Origin: JBPEWY01 sp965224095
GTDB lineage: Bacteria; Bacteroidota; Bacteroidia; Flavobacteriales; Flavobacteriaceae
Assembly (NCBI GenBank): GCA_965224095.1
Contig: OZ245039.1
Span: 310,001 to 374,000 of the forward strand
DNA length: 64,000 nt
Direction of reading: 5' to 3'
Under the pieces are notes generated by a model. The model saw only the letters and a program-made list of their open reading frames with translations, was not told where the DNA came from and searched no databases. Numbering within the stretch: the first letter of the stretch is position 1; every line of letters starts with the position of its first letter. Below are positions 34,667 through 42,620 of this stretch, piece after piece. The position numbers and the translations under genes are program-made.

Positions 34667-35941
34667 TCAGGCAATTCGCTTTACATTAATTGCTTTGTAG
34701 GACTTCATTTTCTTCTTTTTATCAAAGGACGATTTTATATCAAAAATTACAATTTCATTATGCTGTATTCCGTCTGGTAAATCTGATTTACTACAAAAAA
34801 AGGATTCTCGATCTCTCGTATTGATAAAACAGAAAGGTTTGTTTGGATCTCCTAGACTTATCTTACCTTTTAAGTTCTTTGTTTTTATTCTTTTTTGTAC
34901 TTCTTCTCTAATTCCTAAGCCTTCTTTCCAAATACCTTTACAGTGCCTAAACAAATCTTTGGTCCTTTCGGGTTGCTTGTAGTCAGGATTTGCTGTACTA
35001 ATTTTTTCAATATTTTCGGATAATTCTGAGGGAATAGACCATCCTTCGTCTGTTCTTATACTCCAAGCTAGTTGATAATGAATAAGTGCTTCACGAAATC
35101 TATTTTCAGCGGTTAATAAATTAGCCATATCATTAAATAGACTTACCTTATTTTTAATTGGACCGGGAGCAATTGCAGCACGGAACATGAGTTTAAGGGA
35201 TTCATTATTCTTACCAGACTCCAATAATAGTTTTCCATACTCATGAAGCATCCACCAATCTGCTCTACCCTTTTGTGTTAGTCTTTCGTAAATCTGTTCA
35301 CTTCCTTCTAGATCATTTGTAGCTTTAAATGCTTTCGCTATTAAGCGATCAAAAAATTTTGCTTTACTTTCAAACCTATCTTTTACTTGGTTAATAAACG
35401 ATATAGCATCTTCAAATTTCCCTGTCTCAAGAAGAAAAACTGCTCTGTAGTAATGCCATATTTCACTTTCTGACCAATCCTTACCTTCTTCTTTAATTTT
35501 TAATTGATCTGGATCAACTTTATTTAGCCATAGGTTAAGTATTTCCCAATCTTCATTTTTTTTAGCCGCTTTTGCTACCTTGAAGATAGCTTTGTTGTAT
35601 GCCATTTCATCAGGATTGATTGCTAAAATTTCGGTTGCAATCTCAACAACATCCTGAGTATTAGGGTCATCCGGCAACTTGTTGAGCCTACCTGAGATTA
35701 GTGTCCAAGAATATTCGTTTTTATACCAATTAAAATCCTGAAACCTTTCTTTCGTTTTTTCAATCAATTCAAAAGCCTTATCAAATTGCCTTTGTTTTCT
35801 GTAACAGTGTAGTAGCCCAGCGGCGGTATACTTATCTTCATTTGCAATCCATAGAGCATCATAAATCTGAATGGCTTCTTCATATTTACCTGTCTTACGA
35901 AGCTCATTAGCTTTATTACTATCATCTATACTTAATGTCAT
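34667..35941 (-). CDS. TPR protein with C-terminal cold-shock-like domain
   Basis: A 424-residue protein. Residues 1-310 are helical repeats of TPR type (ANELRKTGKYEEAIQIYDAL near the start, with further units near 160-185 and 275-295). Residues ~357-424 look like a cold-shock/OB fold: GKISLGDPNKPFCFINTR, ESFFCSKSDLPDGIQHNEIV and a KAINVKRIA end. A role in binding RNA and a protein partner is inferred; it could be the restraining or targeting subunit of the ribonuclease system. Its ATG overlaps the RNase HIII stop (TAATG), so it is translationally coupled as the third gene of the operon. Confidence 0.72.
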   Translation of the reverse strand: MTLSIDDSNKANELRKTGKYEEAIQIYDALWIANEDKYTAAGLLHCYRKQRQFDKAFELIEKTKERFQDFNWYKNEYSWTLISGRLNKLPDDPNTQDVVEIATEILAINPDEMAYNKAIFKVAKAAKKNEDWEILNLWLNKVDPDQLKIKEEGKDWSESEIWHYYRAVFLLETGKFEDAISFINQVKDRFESKAKFFDRLIAKAFKATNDLEGSEQIYERLTQKGRADWWMLHEYGKLLLESGKNNESLKLMFRAAIAPGPIKNKVSLFNDMANLLTAENRFREALIHYQLAWSIRTDEGWSIPSELSENIEKISTANPDYKQPERTKDLFRHCKGIWKEGLGIREEVQKRIKTKNLKGKISLGDPNKPFCFINTRDRESFFCSKSDLPDGIQHNEIVIFDIKSSFDKKKKMKSYKAINVKRIA

Positions 35942-36906
35942 TAGTTGAGAACTAGATCAGTGGTTTTAAAGTGAAGTTTTGCTACATTGGAAAGCTCCTT
36001 TTTTCCGTGTTTTTCAATTAGCTCTTTGGCTTGTTCTATAACCAAAGTTGAGGCTCCTTTGGCAAAATTAATTCCATATTCTGAAGACATTTTCTTCATT
36101 CTCTCTAAAAACCTTGCTCTAGCGAGGATTGATGCAGCTGCAACCGCAGTATAGCTCTCGGCTTTATGTTCTTGGATCAAATTAATGCCTCTGCCCTTTT
36201 CTTGAAGCTTACTTAAAATAAATCTTTCATCGGCAAATTTATCTGAAATAGCATAGTCAGATTCTACTTTTAGGAGTACTTCTTCTATTGCTTTAGCATG
36301 TCCCCAAGCCAAAAGAGTATTTAGATTCTTACCTTCAGTTTGAAATGTTGAGTATAAGTTGTTATATGTACCAGGAGTTATTTCGATAACAGCATACTGT
36401 TCTCTACAAACATTTTTAATCATTTGAGCCAGTTCTAATATTTTCGTATCACTTATTTTTTTGCTGTCTCTCACGCCATTACGATCTAACACCAATTTTG
36501 TTTTTTGATCAACATACACTCCCGCAGCAACTAAAGGTCCAAAATAATCTCCTTTACCAGATTCATCTGTACCAATTACAGGCTTAAAGTCTACAGGAAG
36601 TATATCTGCTTCATTCGATGTAAAAGATTTCGTTTCAGGAATTTGACCATTATTGCCCTGTAGCTCCAGGATAGACTTAAGAGTGGCTATTTTGGATTCG
36701 TCCTTTATTGGGGAATAATCATATTTCACAACACCTTTCTTGTTACGATATATACGCATCAATCCCTTCCAAGTCCCTTCAGCTATATTGAATTGAACTC
36801 CATAATCAATTTCTTTGAATTTGCTAACTAGAAGCCCTGCATCTTCTAAACTCTTTTTTTGCGACTCAAAAATTTGATTTAATATTTCTCTATTACTTAA
36901 CTCCAT
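35941..36906 (-). CDS. RNase HIII-like type 2 ribonuclease H
   Basis: A 321-residue type 2 RNase H. The N-terminal ~90 residues resemble the TBP-like substrate-binding domain of RNase HIII. The catalytic part carries GTDESGKGDYFGPLV (Asp114, Glu115), LLAWGHAKAIEEVL, Asp222 in AISDKFADE and Glu250 in HKAESYTAVAAASILARARF, so all four acidic residues are present. It would cut RNA in RNA-DNA hybrids. Its place between an RnlA-like toxin and a TPR-CSD gene, 3 bases after the former, suggests that it serves this system rather than housekeeping repair. Confidence 0.88.
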   Translation of the reverse strand: MELSNREILNQIFESQKKSLEDAGLLVSKFKEIDYGVQFNIAEGTWKGLMRIYRNKKGVVKYDYSPIKDESKIATLKSILELQGNNGQIPETKSFTSNEADILPVDFKPVIGTDESGKGDYFGPLVAAGVYVDQKTKLVLDRNGVRDSKKISDTKILELAQMIKNVCREQYAVIEITPGTYNNLYSTFQTEGKNLNTLLAWGHAKAIEEVLLKVESDYAISDKFADERFILSKLQEKGRGINLIQEHKAESYTAVAAASILARARFLERMKKMSSEYGINFAKGASTLVIEQAKELIEKHGKKELSNVAKLHFKTTDLVLN

Positions 36907-36909
36907 AAT

Positions 36910-38013
36910 TTATGGGTATATTCCTCCAAATTCTGATTTATTGAAGTAGTCAAAAAGTTCTTTTGTATTCGCAAAAATTTCATCAAGTTTCTTGCTTGCT
37001 TTTTCCGGCGAATTAACTTTAGTTACTGTGCTACTGTCACTGTGCATCATAAAGTTTCTTGTCATATCTAAAGAAAGTGCTAGTTTATCAATAAAACTAC
37101 CAGCGTATTTCTCTTTAGAAATCAAATTATTTCTCTCCGAATAGGACTTGTCTTTTAAATTTCTAAAACCATCTTCTTTTTTACTGAAGTGAGATGATGG
37201 GTAAAAGCCTATTTTTAAAAGTAGTTTTTTAGCAAAACCTTCAAATGCCTTTGATGCAGGCATAACAACAGGTGAATATTCAGGTAAAGGAATACCAGCT
37301 ATGCGCAGGCATTCAGCAGCAACAAACCATTTTTGATCATGTGACTCAAGAAATATAAAAGCATCGTTGAGATAACCTTTTACTTTCTCTTCAGCTGCAT
37401 TGATTAAATCAGGGGTACATGTTAATATAAATTCTTTCAATTTTTCTTCATCATGCGAAAGGAATCGTGAAACTACTTCTTGTTCGCTAGGAGTCCCTAT
37501 TTTTTCAACCAAATCACACACTTCATTGAAAAGTATATCTTCTTTGCCTTGTAACAAAAGTGTGTCGTTGGAAAACTGTGTAACGGTTATAGACATCTTG
37601 TCTCTTTCAATCTTTGTACGATAATCTTGGTATGATTTAGGGTTTTCTTCTGTATAAATACTACCATCGATTTCCTTAAGCTTATCTTTAATACCTTTCT
37701 TAACGTCATCAACAATTATCACATATTTTTGAACACAAGACTTAACTCTTGATTTTTCAATTTTGGTTAGTATTTCAGGATCTTCTGCTACTCTAGTCTT
37801 AAGCTGATCAAACTCCTTGCGAAGTTTTAATTTTGGGCTGCCGCCTGGTACAAATTTGCCAGAATTGTATAACATTAGAGGAATCTTTTCAATTCGATTG
37901 GAAATTTCATACTTTGTAGCACCATTGCTCTCGCTCTTATTAACTTGATAGCCTTTTTCTTTACAGTAATTATCAATATAATTGCTTACAAGACCAACGA
38001 TTTCTTCAGACAT
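36910..38013 (-). CDS. RnlA-like (RNase LS) HEPN ribonuclease
   Basis: A 367-residue protein that I align by eye with E. coli RnlA (357 aa). Shared stretches are the NDTLLLQGKEDILFNEV segment (RnlA: GKLQIQGRP), LPEYSPVVMPASKAFEG (RnlA: LPDYCMLLYPELRTIEG) and the C-terminal HEPN site MTRNFMMHSD, giving Rx4H with Arg319 and His324, close to the RnlA catalytic pair. RnlA is the toxin of the RnlAB system; it degrades mRNA during T4 infection and needs RNase HI for activity. No RnlB-like antitoxin is adjacent. It is the first gene of the three-gene operon. Confidence 0.7.
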   Translation of the reverse strand: MSEEIVGLVSNYIDNYCKEKGYQVNKSESNGATKYEISNRIEKIPLMLYNSGKFVPGGSPKLKLRKEFDQLKTRVAEDPEILTKIEKSRVKSCVQKYVIIVDDVKKGIKDKLKEIDGSIYTEENPKSYQDYRTKIERDKMSITVTQFSNDTLLLQGKEDILFNEVCDLVEKIGTPSEQEVVSRFLSHDEEKLKEFILTCTPDLINAAEEKVKGYLNDAFIFLESHDQKWFVAAECLRIAGIPLPEYSPVVMPASKAFEGFAKKLLLKIGFYPSSHFSKKEDGFRNLKDKSYSERNNLISKEKYAGSFIDKLALSLDMTRNFMMHSDSSTVTKVNSPEKASKKLDEIFANTKELFDYFNKSEFGGIYP

Positions 38014-38218
38014 AGAGATTTGATTTTAAGATATTTAACCTTCTATAGATTGACAACAACTGTTCCTTTATATTTTAAACAGTTAAATCACTGACACATT
38101 GTCACTTAAATCTATTCCACGCACATTCCTCTACTCTCCTATATTGCGCATAAAGATGTTAAACAAAATGACAAAGAAATCATATAGAATAATTTTTTAT
38201 AAGCAGTTGATATAATTA

Positions 38219-38419
38219 TCACCTATTTCTATAACTTTTGTAGCGGTACCTTTTATCTCCATTTACCATTACAGTTGTTGATAATTTTGGGTAAACAGCT
38301 ATATGTGGGCCAGTAACTTCGTTTTCATGTTTTTCACAGTCATCCCAAGCATCATTGATATCTGACCTATTAGGACCACATTTTTTATGAACCTCACAAA
38401 ATGCATAATAATGAGCCAT
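38219..38419 (-). CDS. Small Cys/His-containing protein, hypothetical
   Basis: A 66-residue protein of unknown function. Cys and His residues are spaced as in small metal-binding proteins (CEVHKKCGPN, then DCEKHENEV, then GPHIAVYP). The C-terminus is basic (KRYRYKSYRNR). It begins 2 bases after the outer-membrane-like gene, in one transcript with it, and ends 205 bases before the RnlA-like gene. Confidence 0.6.
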   Translation of the reverse strand: MAHYYAFCEVHKKCGPNRSDINDAWDDCEKHENEVTGPHIAVYPKLSTTVMVNGDKRYRYKSYRNR

Positions 38420-38421
38420 AA

Positions 38422-39792
38422 TTAGAATATTTTAAAGTTAAACGGTACAGTTGCCTGAACACCTATTATGTTTTTATTCAGCATACTGTTTTCAGGTGTG
38501 TTATTAAAAAAGTCATTAATTTCAAAAAACAATTCTAAATTCAAGAATGAACTTTGATCTTTAGTATTTTTAAAAGGGAATAGAGCTCCAAATCTTATTG
38601 AACTGATGGGTTTAAATTCCCCTAGTGTTAATATTCCTCTTAAATGAATACCTAAATCATTCCCCGCTCCGATAAATTGATAAAAATCACCAAAAACCTC
38701 TGCAGAAAAAATATCGTTTTCAAAAATTCCGGTTAACACCGTTTCCGTACTTGTGAGAGTTTCTCCGGTGTCTATATTTTCTTCAGTTACTATATCTTTA
38801 GATTCAAGTCTCGATCCATTATTATCAGCTTTCAACATAACTCCTAACGAGTAAAATTTTACATGTTTGGCACCCACTCGACCAGGATTTAGTAAATCTT
38901 TATTAGTATAATGGGAAATAGAAGCCTGAAAGGATGGTACAAGATCTTCTTCACTAAAAATACGTTCATCTAAAGGACGTGTTTGATCAAATAAATCGAA
39001 TGATTGGTAAGACATCTCTGCTCCTACCGTAAACCAAGTTACACTAAAATCTTTGGCAACTACTTTCTCTAATTTAGAAATAGCTTCCTTCTCGGCTTTT
39101 ATTGATTCGTGTTTTATTTGCCCTTTTATACTTGAAAGATTTGCTCGATAATCTTGCAATTCATTCTGTAACTTAAGAAGTTCTGCATGTAAAAACGCTT
39201 TTTGTGCATTCAAATTTTGAAGGATTGCGGGAATTGGAACTGGATTAGCTGTAATTTGAGCATTTATTCTAGCTATCTCATTATTTTTCTTAGTAATCTC
39301 TTTACCAATTCGATATTCGAAGGCATTCGCTTTAGCTATATCTACTAACTTTTTAGCTCTTATTTCTACAATTTTTCTTTCAATATTTTGTGTCTCTGCC
39401 GCATTGAAACTAATTGTAGGTTTACCTATTATTCTATGATAAGCAAATCCAATACTAATTCCTTCATTAAATTCATCATCAGTAAACAAGGAAGTTATGC
39501 CATCCATAGATCCACCCGAAATGTTGAAATCCCATACATTTTTATCTCTTAAAATGTTGATAGAAGCTTCAAGTGTTTTGTCTTCAGTACTAATAGTAGC
39601 ATAATTACCTAATCCACTAAAAGTATTACCCGTAATTAAGCGAGAAAATTCTTTATTTAAAACATACCGTAATTTTTTTTCTTCTGTATCTAATACAATA
39701 ACATTTCCAGAAGCATTAACATAATACAAATTTTGTCCTATAAGAAGCGTACTCATAAATAATAGAAAAAGTAATATTAAATAGCGACTCAT
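38422..39792 (-). CDS. Outer-membrane-like protein with central coiled coil
   Basis: A 456-residue protein with a signal peptide (LILLFLLFMSTLLIGQN). Residues ~150-260 form a long coiled coil (KITKKNNEIARINAQI-type heptads). The C-terminal ~190 residues show alternating beta strands ending VQATVPFNFKIF, as in outer-membrane barrels. I do not recognise a family. Its presence in the defence cassette is odd: it may be a passenger, a surface receptor, or not part of the cassette. Confidence 0.65.
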   Translation of the reverse strand: MSRYLILLFLLFMSTLLIGQNLYYVNASGNVIVLDTEEKKLRYVLNKEFSRLITGNTFSGLGNYATISTEDKTLEASINILRDKNVWDFNISGGSMDGITSLFTDDEFNEGISIGFAYHRIIGKPTISFNAAETQNIERKIVEIRAKKLVDIAKANAFEYRIGKEITKKNNEIARINAQITANPVPIPAILQNLNAQKAFLHAELLKLQNELQDYRANLSSIKGQIKHESIKAEKEAISKLEKVVAKDFSVTWFTVGAEMSYQSFDLFDQTRPLDERIFSEEDLVPSFQASISHYTNKDLLNPGRVGAKHVKFYSLGVMLKADNNGSRLESKDIVTEENIDTGETLTSTETVLTGIFENDIFSAEVFGDFYQFIGAGNDLGIHLRGILTLGEFKPISSIRFGALFPFKNTKDQSSFLNLELFFEINDFFNNTPENSMLNKNIIGVQATVPFNFKIF

Positions 39793-40103
39793 AATTAAGA
39801 TTATAAATGAAATTAACAGATAGACGGTTATACAGAAGCCAATATTGATTAGCTATATAGTCAAACATAAGACATTAGCTAATAACATAACATACCCAAT
39901 TTCGGGTATTATAAAATGTCGTTTGTAGTTTGAGGGAGAATTAAAATGCTAGATTTCAGGTAATTGTATTTTAAATATAATAAAAATATATTAAATACCC
40001 TTTCACACACATTACACCTCCCTCCTACGTCGTCGTGTAAAAAGTGTTCCATTACTTTTTTAAAGAGAGTGCTAAGAAGAAATTTTTCAAGAAGTTGTCG
40101 GTA

Positions 40104-40150
40104 AACTTTCGCTTTTTACCAAAGCAAAGTTACATAACGCAGAACATTAT
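40104..40150. repeat. Cassette-end repeat with hairpin, copy 2
   Basis: The arm AACTTTcGCTTT and AAAGCAAAGTT (40104-40131) form a slightly imperfect version of the 33108 hairpin. Bases 40119-40150 are identical to 33120-33151. A third, weaker relative (ACTTTACTTTTTAACCAAAG) lies at ~40377. Confidence 0.72.
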
Positions 40151-40185
40151 GGAACAAATGTTATAGGGTAGCAAATTGCGCATAG

Positions 40186-40260
40186 CTCAGCGCGAGAGTT
40201 TTTAAAAAGAAAGTTGGCATGAGTCCGAAAGAATATATAAAAACGTATTCTTTGAATTAA
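40186..40260 (+). pseudogene. AraC-family C-terminal remnant
   Basis: An open stretch between stop codons encodes RVFKKKVGMSPKEYIKTYSL and ends at TAA. This is the standard end of an AraC HTH domain (FKKxxGMSPxEY). Everything upstream of the last helix is missing and the frame is stopped at 40183. It marks a deleted chromosomal gene right at the right-hand edge of the island. Confidence 0.65.
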
Positions 40261-40407
40261 ACTTTATATAATTGTTTTCATTCCACACACATTACCCTAC
40301 CCTCCTATCGTCACTGCGGAAAAAGAGTGTTCAATTAGCTTTTGGAAAGAAAAAAGTCAAAAAAAATTAGGTTCGTACTTTACTTTTTAACCAAAGTAAA
40401 ATAACAC

Positions 40408-40429
40408 CTGCCTGCCCGTGGGCAGGCAG
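40408..40429. repeat. Perfect 10-pair GC-rich palindrome
   Basis: CTGCCTGCCC and GGGCAGGCAG flank a GT dinucleotide. It is far richer in G and C than its surroundings. There is no T run, so it is not a typical terminator. Related CCTGCC bases appear in the 38-base hairpins at 28199 and 33349. Confidence 0.6.
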
Positions 40430-40561
40430 CGGTAATCAACAAAACGTATATTCTTGTTTTTCAGACATTTATTTGTTATATTACTTTCAAATGAATTTAT
40501 TTTTAGTACATTTTTACATATGTTTTTTCGGACAAATATTTAGACTAAATTTCTAGTTTAT

Positions 40562-42322
40562 ATGCGTAACACAGGTTGGCAGCAGCAGTTTTCAAACGTA
40601 TATACCCATTGGACGTTTGATACATATAATGATATAAACCCGGGGCAAAAGGGTATTCGAAGTCTGGATCAGTGGGTATGGATTCCGAAGAAAGCAGATA
40701 TGACCTTTTGGGAATTGGGCTGGAAATGGAATGAATACGATTGGACCGGAGGATATATTGGGCTGCAAACCCTTGGAGGTCCTTTTGATATGCCCCGCGA
40801 TCTAAAACCCTCAACCAGGAAAACCGAACAGGCTATTTTTTCTCTTTGGTGTTCCTTAGAAGCCAAACCCGCCAAAGGAAGTACAGCTAAGCGATTTGGC
40901 GGTGAGGGGTACGGATGGAACATTACGCGACCTTTTGTTATCAGCGAAAACTCCTTTTACCGTTTTAGAGTTGAGTTTTTAGAAGATAACGGTAATCTTA
41001 GATGGTGGCAGGCCAGTATAGCCGAAGTTACTACCAATGGCGACTTTTCGGAAACCCTATTAGGCAGTATCGGGGTTGGCGGAACCCCTACTTTTGGCCT
41101 TGAACCCCATAATTTTACGGAATACTTTGGTCGCAAATTAGAATTTTGTGAGGAGGTACCCATGTCTATATTTGCGGTTACCCCTCCTATGGGAAATTAT
41201 ACTTCGGATGCAGCACCCCAGCCGCCCTATGAAAACTACGCGCTATTTAAATATTGGAAGAGCCCAAAAAAATGTTCAAAAGATACGGGAAGTAATTCCA
41301 GGGTAATACCTTATAATTTTCCTTTTACTACGCAAGGGCAGATCATGTTTCATGGTGGCAGGGAAAGTGATTACGACGATTTCAATAAACTCCCGCCCCG
41401 TTTGCCCGTCATGGAAAAACTGATCGCTCATCCCATTTTAAAAATAGCAGAAGGAAGCTATCCTTCCATGGTTGTTTTTAAAGAAAAACTTTTTCTGGTG
41501 CACTTTCATAAAAATGGAGATAGTTTTCAGGTATTTGAGTCGATTGATGGTATTGTATGGGGTAAAATATATACGTCCTCAATAAGGAGGGAACTACAGT
41601 ACAGACCGTCGCTTGCTGTGATGAACAACACCCTTTATATGGTCTTTGTTTGGCAGGATACCTTGTATTCGTTGGCTACGATCGATGGTAGCAATTGGGA
41701 GGAAAAGAAATTCTTAAATCCGCAAACAGCGGGAGAATCTCCATCCCTTACTGTTTTTAACAATACGCTATATGTGGCTTACAGAAAGAAAAGCAATATC
41801 GATCTTCATATATCCTGGTTAATGGAAAATGGGGAATGGAGTGATGGGGTACCCATACCTACCCAGAAAAGTTACAATAACCAGTCTCTGGTAAACTATA
41901 AAGAAAAATTGTACTTGGTATATCGGGAAGGCGGGCACCTATCTTCTCAACATCTTTTGATCACATCCTCGATTGATGGTAAAAACTGGCCGAAAAGGTC
42001 TAATAAAATCCAAGATCAAAAAACCCGAAGCGGACCGGCTGCGGCCGTTTTTTACAATAAAACTGAAAATAAATTGTGTATTGCCTATCGTGCTGGTTCA
42101 AATGACAGAATCATTTTTACCGCCTCTGATGATGGCAGTACCTGGGAAAAAGCGGGAATTAGCTTAAACCAATATACTTCCGGAAGCCCTTTACTTTTAC
42201 AGTTTGACCAAAAATTATGGCTGACCTATCAATATAATGGTGTTAATTATATGAGTAATTTGATGAATCCGAACGATCTAAGGCAACATCTTGATGCTGG
42301 GGCTAAAGATGCGTTCACATAA
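40562..42322 (+). CDS. DUF3472-like protein with C-terminal propeller repeats
   Basis: A 586-residue protein without signal peptide. Residues ~1-250 resemble the DUF3472 region (VYTHWTFDTYNDINPG, GGYIGLQTLGG). Residues ~280-575 are repeats of ~50 residues, each with an Asp-box-like core: SIDGIVWG, TIDGSNWE, SIDGKNWP, SDDGSTWE, and LYxVY strands, as in sialidase-type beta-propellers. A sugar-binding or lectin role is the best guess. It lies alone between the island and a TonB receptor, so it may belong to the island flank. Confidence 0.65.
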   Translation: MRNTGWQQQFSNVYTHWTFDTYNDINPGQKGIRSLDQWVWIPKKADMTFWELGWKWNEYDWTGGYIGLQTLGGPFDMPRDLKPSTRKTEQAIFSLWCSLEAKPAKGSTAKRFGGEGYGWNITRPFVISENSFYRFRVEFLEDNGNLRWWQASIAEVTTNGDFSETLLGSIGVGGTPTFGLEPHNFTEYFGRKLEFCEEVPMSIFAVTPPMGNYTSDAAPQPPYENYALFKYWKSPKKCSKDTGSNSRVIPYNFPFTTQGQIMFHGGRESDYDDFNKLPPRLPVMEKLIAHPILKIAEGSYPSMVVFKEKLFLVHFHKNGDSFQVFESIDGIVWGKIYTSSIRRELQYRPSLAVMNNTLYMVFVWQDTLYSLATIDGSNWEEKKFLNPQTAGESPSLTVFNNTLYVAYRKKSNIDLHISWLMENGEWSDGVPIPTQKSYNNQSLVNYKEKLYLVYREGGHLSSQHLLITSSIDGKNWPKRSNKIQDQKTRSGPAAAVFYNKTENKLCIAYRAGSNDRIIFTASDDGSTWEKAGISLNQYTSGSPLLLQFDQKLWLTYQYNGVNYMSNLMNPNDLRQHLDAGAKDAFT

Positions 42323-42620
42323 CAAAATTTTGATTTCGTTATCATCTCACACACCTAATATGGGCAGGTAACGCAAGCACATTATAACACAATTAATAAT
42401 AATTCTCGTAATAACGTATTTGAACGCTATTTAACATCATTCGATTAATAAACGAATAATGTTTTGTCAGAACAGCCCGGAATTTTTATCGAATAATTAA
42501 ATAACTTATTAGTCTCTTTCCCATTCCCTGCATAGATTTCCTCTGTTACTTCAATCTTCTTTTTACTTGTAATTTGCCTGAATACATTTGAACCCTTATA
42601 ACTATTAAAAGGAATTCTTA
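42323..42620. other. Gene-free interval upstream of the TonB-type receptor
   Basis: About 298 bases. I see no gene, hairpin or clear promoter element here. An AATAATTAAATAACTTATTAG stretch is AT-rich but unremarkable. Confidence 0.4.

Larger units (their letters stand above)
33337..40139. mobile_element. Putative cassette 2 (XRE / small protein / RnlA-RNase HIII operon)
   Basis: Bracketed by CGCTATGTAA at 33337-33346 (one change from the cassette 1 motif) and TTACATAACG at 40130-40139. It contains the second XRE/small-protein unit and five minus-strand genes: TPR-CSD, RNase HIII, RnlA-like, a 66-aa protein and an outer-membrane-like protein. There is no recombinase. The boundary assignment rests on the shared motifs alone. 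Confidence 0.45.

Noticed and set aside
34667..35941. Calling the TPR/cold-shock protein an RnlB antitoxin
   Set aside because: RnlB is a small single-domain protein; this one is 424 residues of TPR repeats and an OB-like tail with no visible resemblance. Only its position suggests a partner role.
27790..40560. CRISPR array or CRISPR-linked RNase H system
   Set aside because: There are only two copies of the long repeats, thousands of bases apart; no regular spacers and no cas gene.
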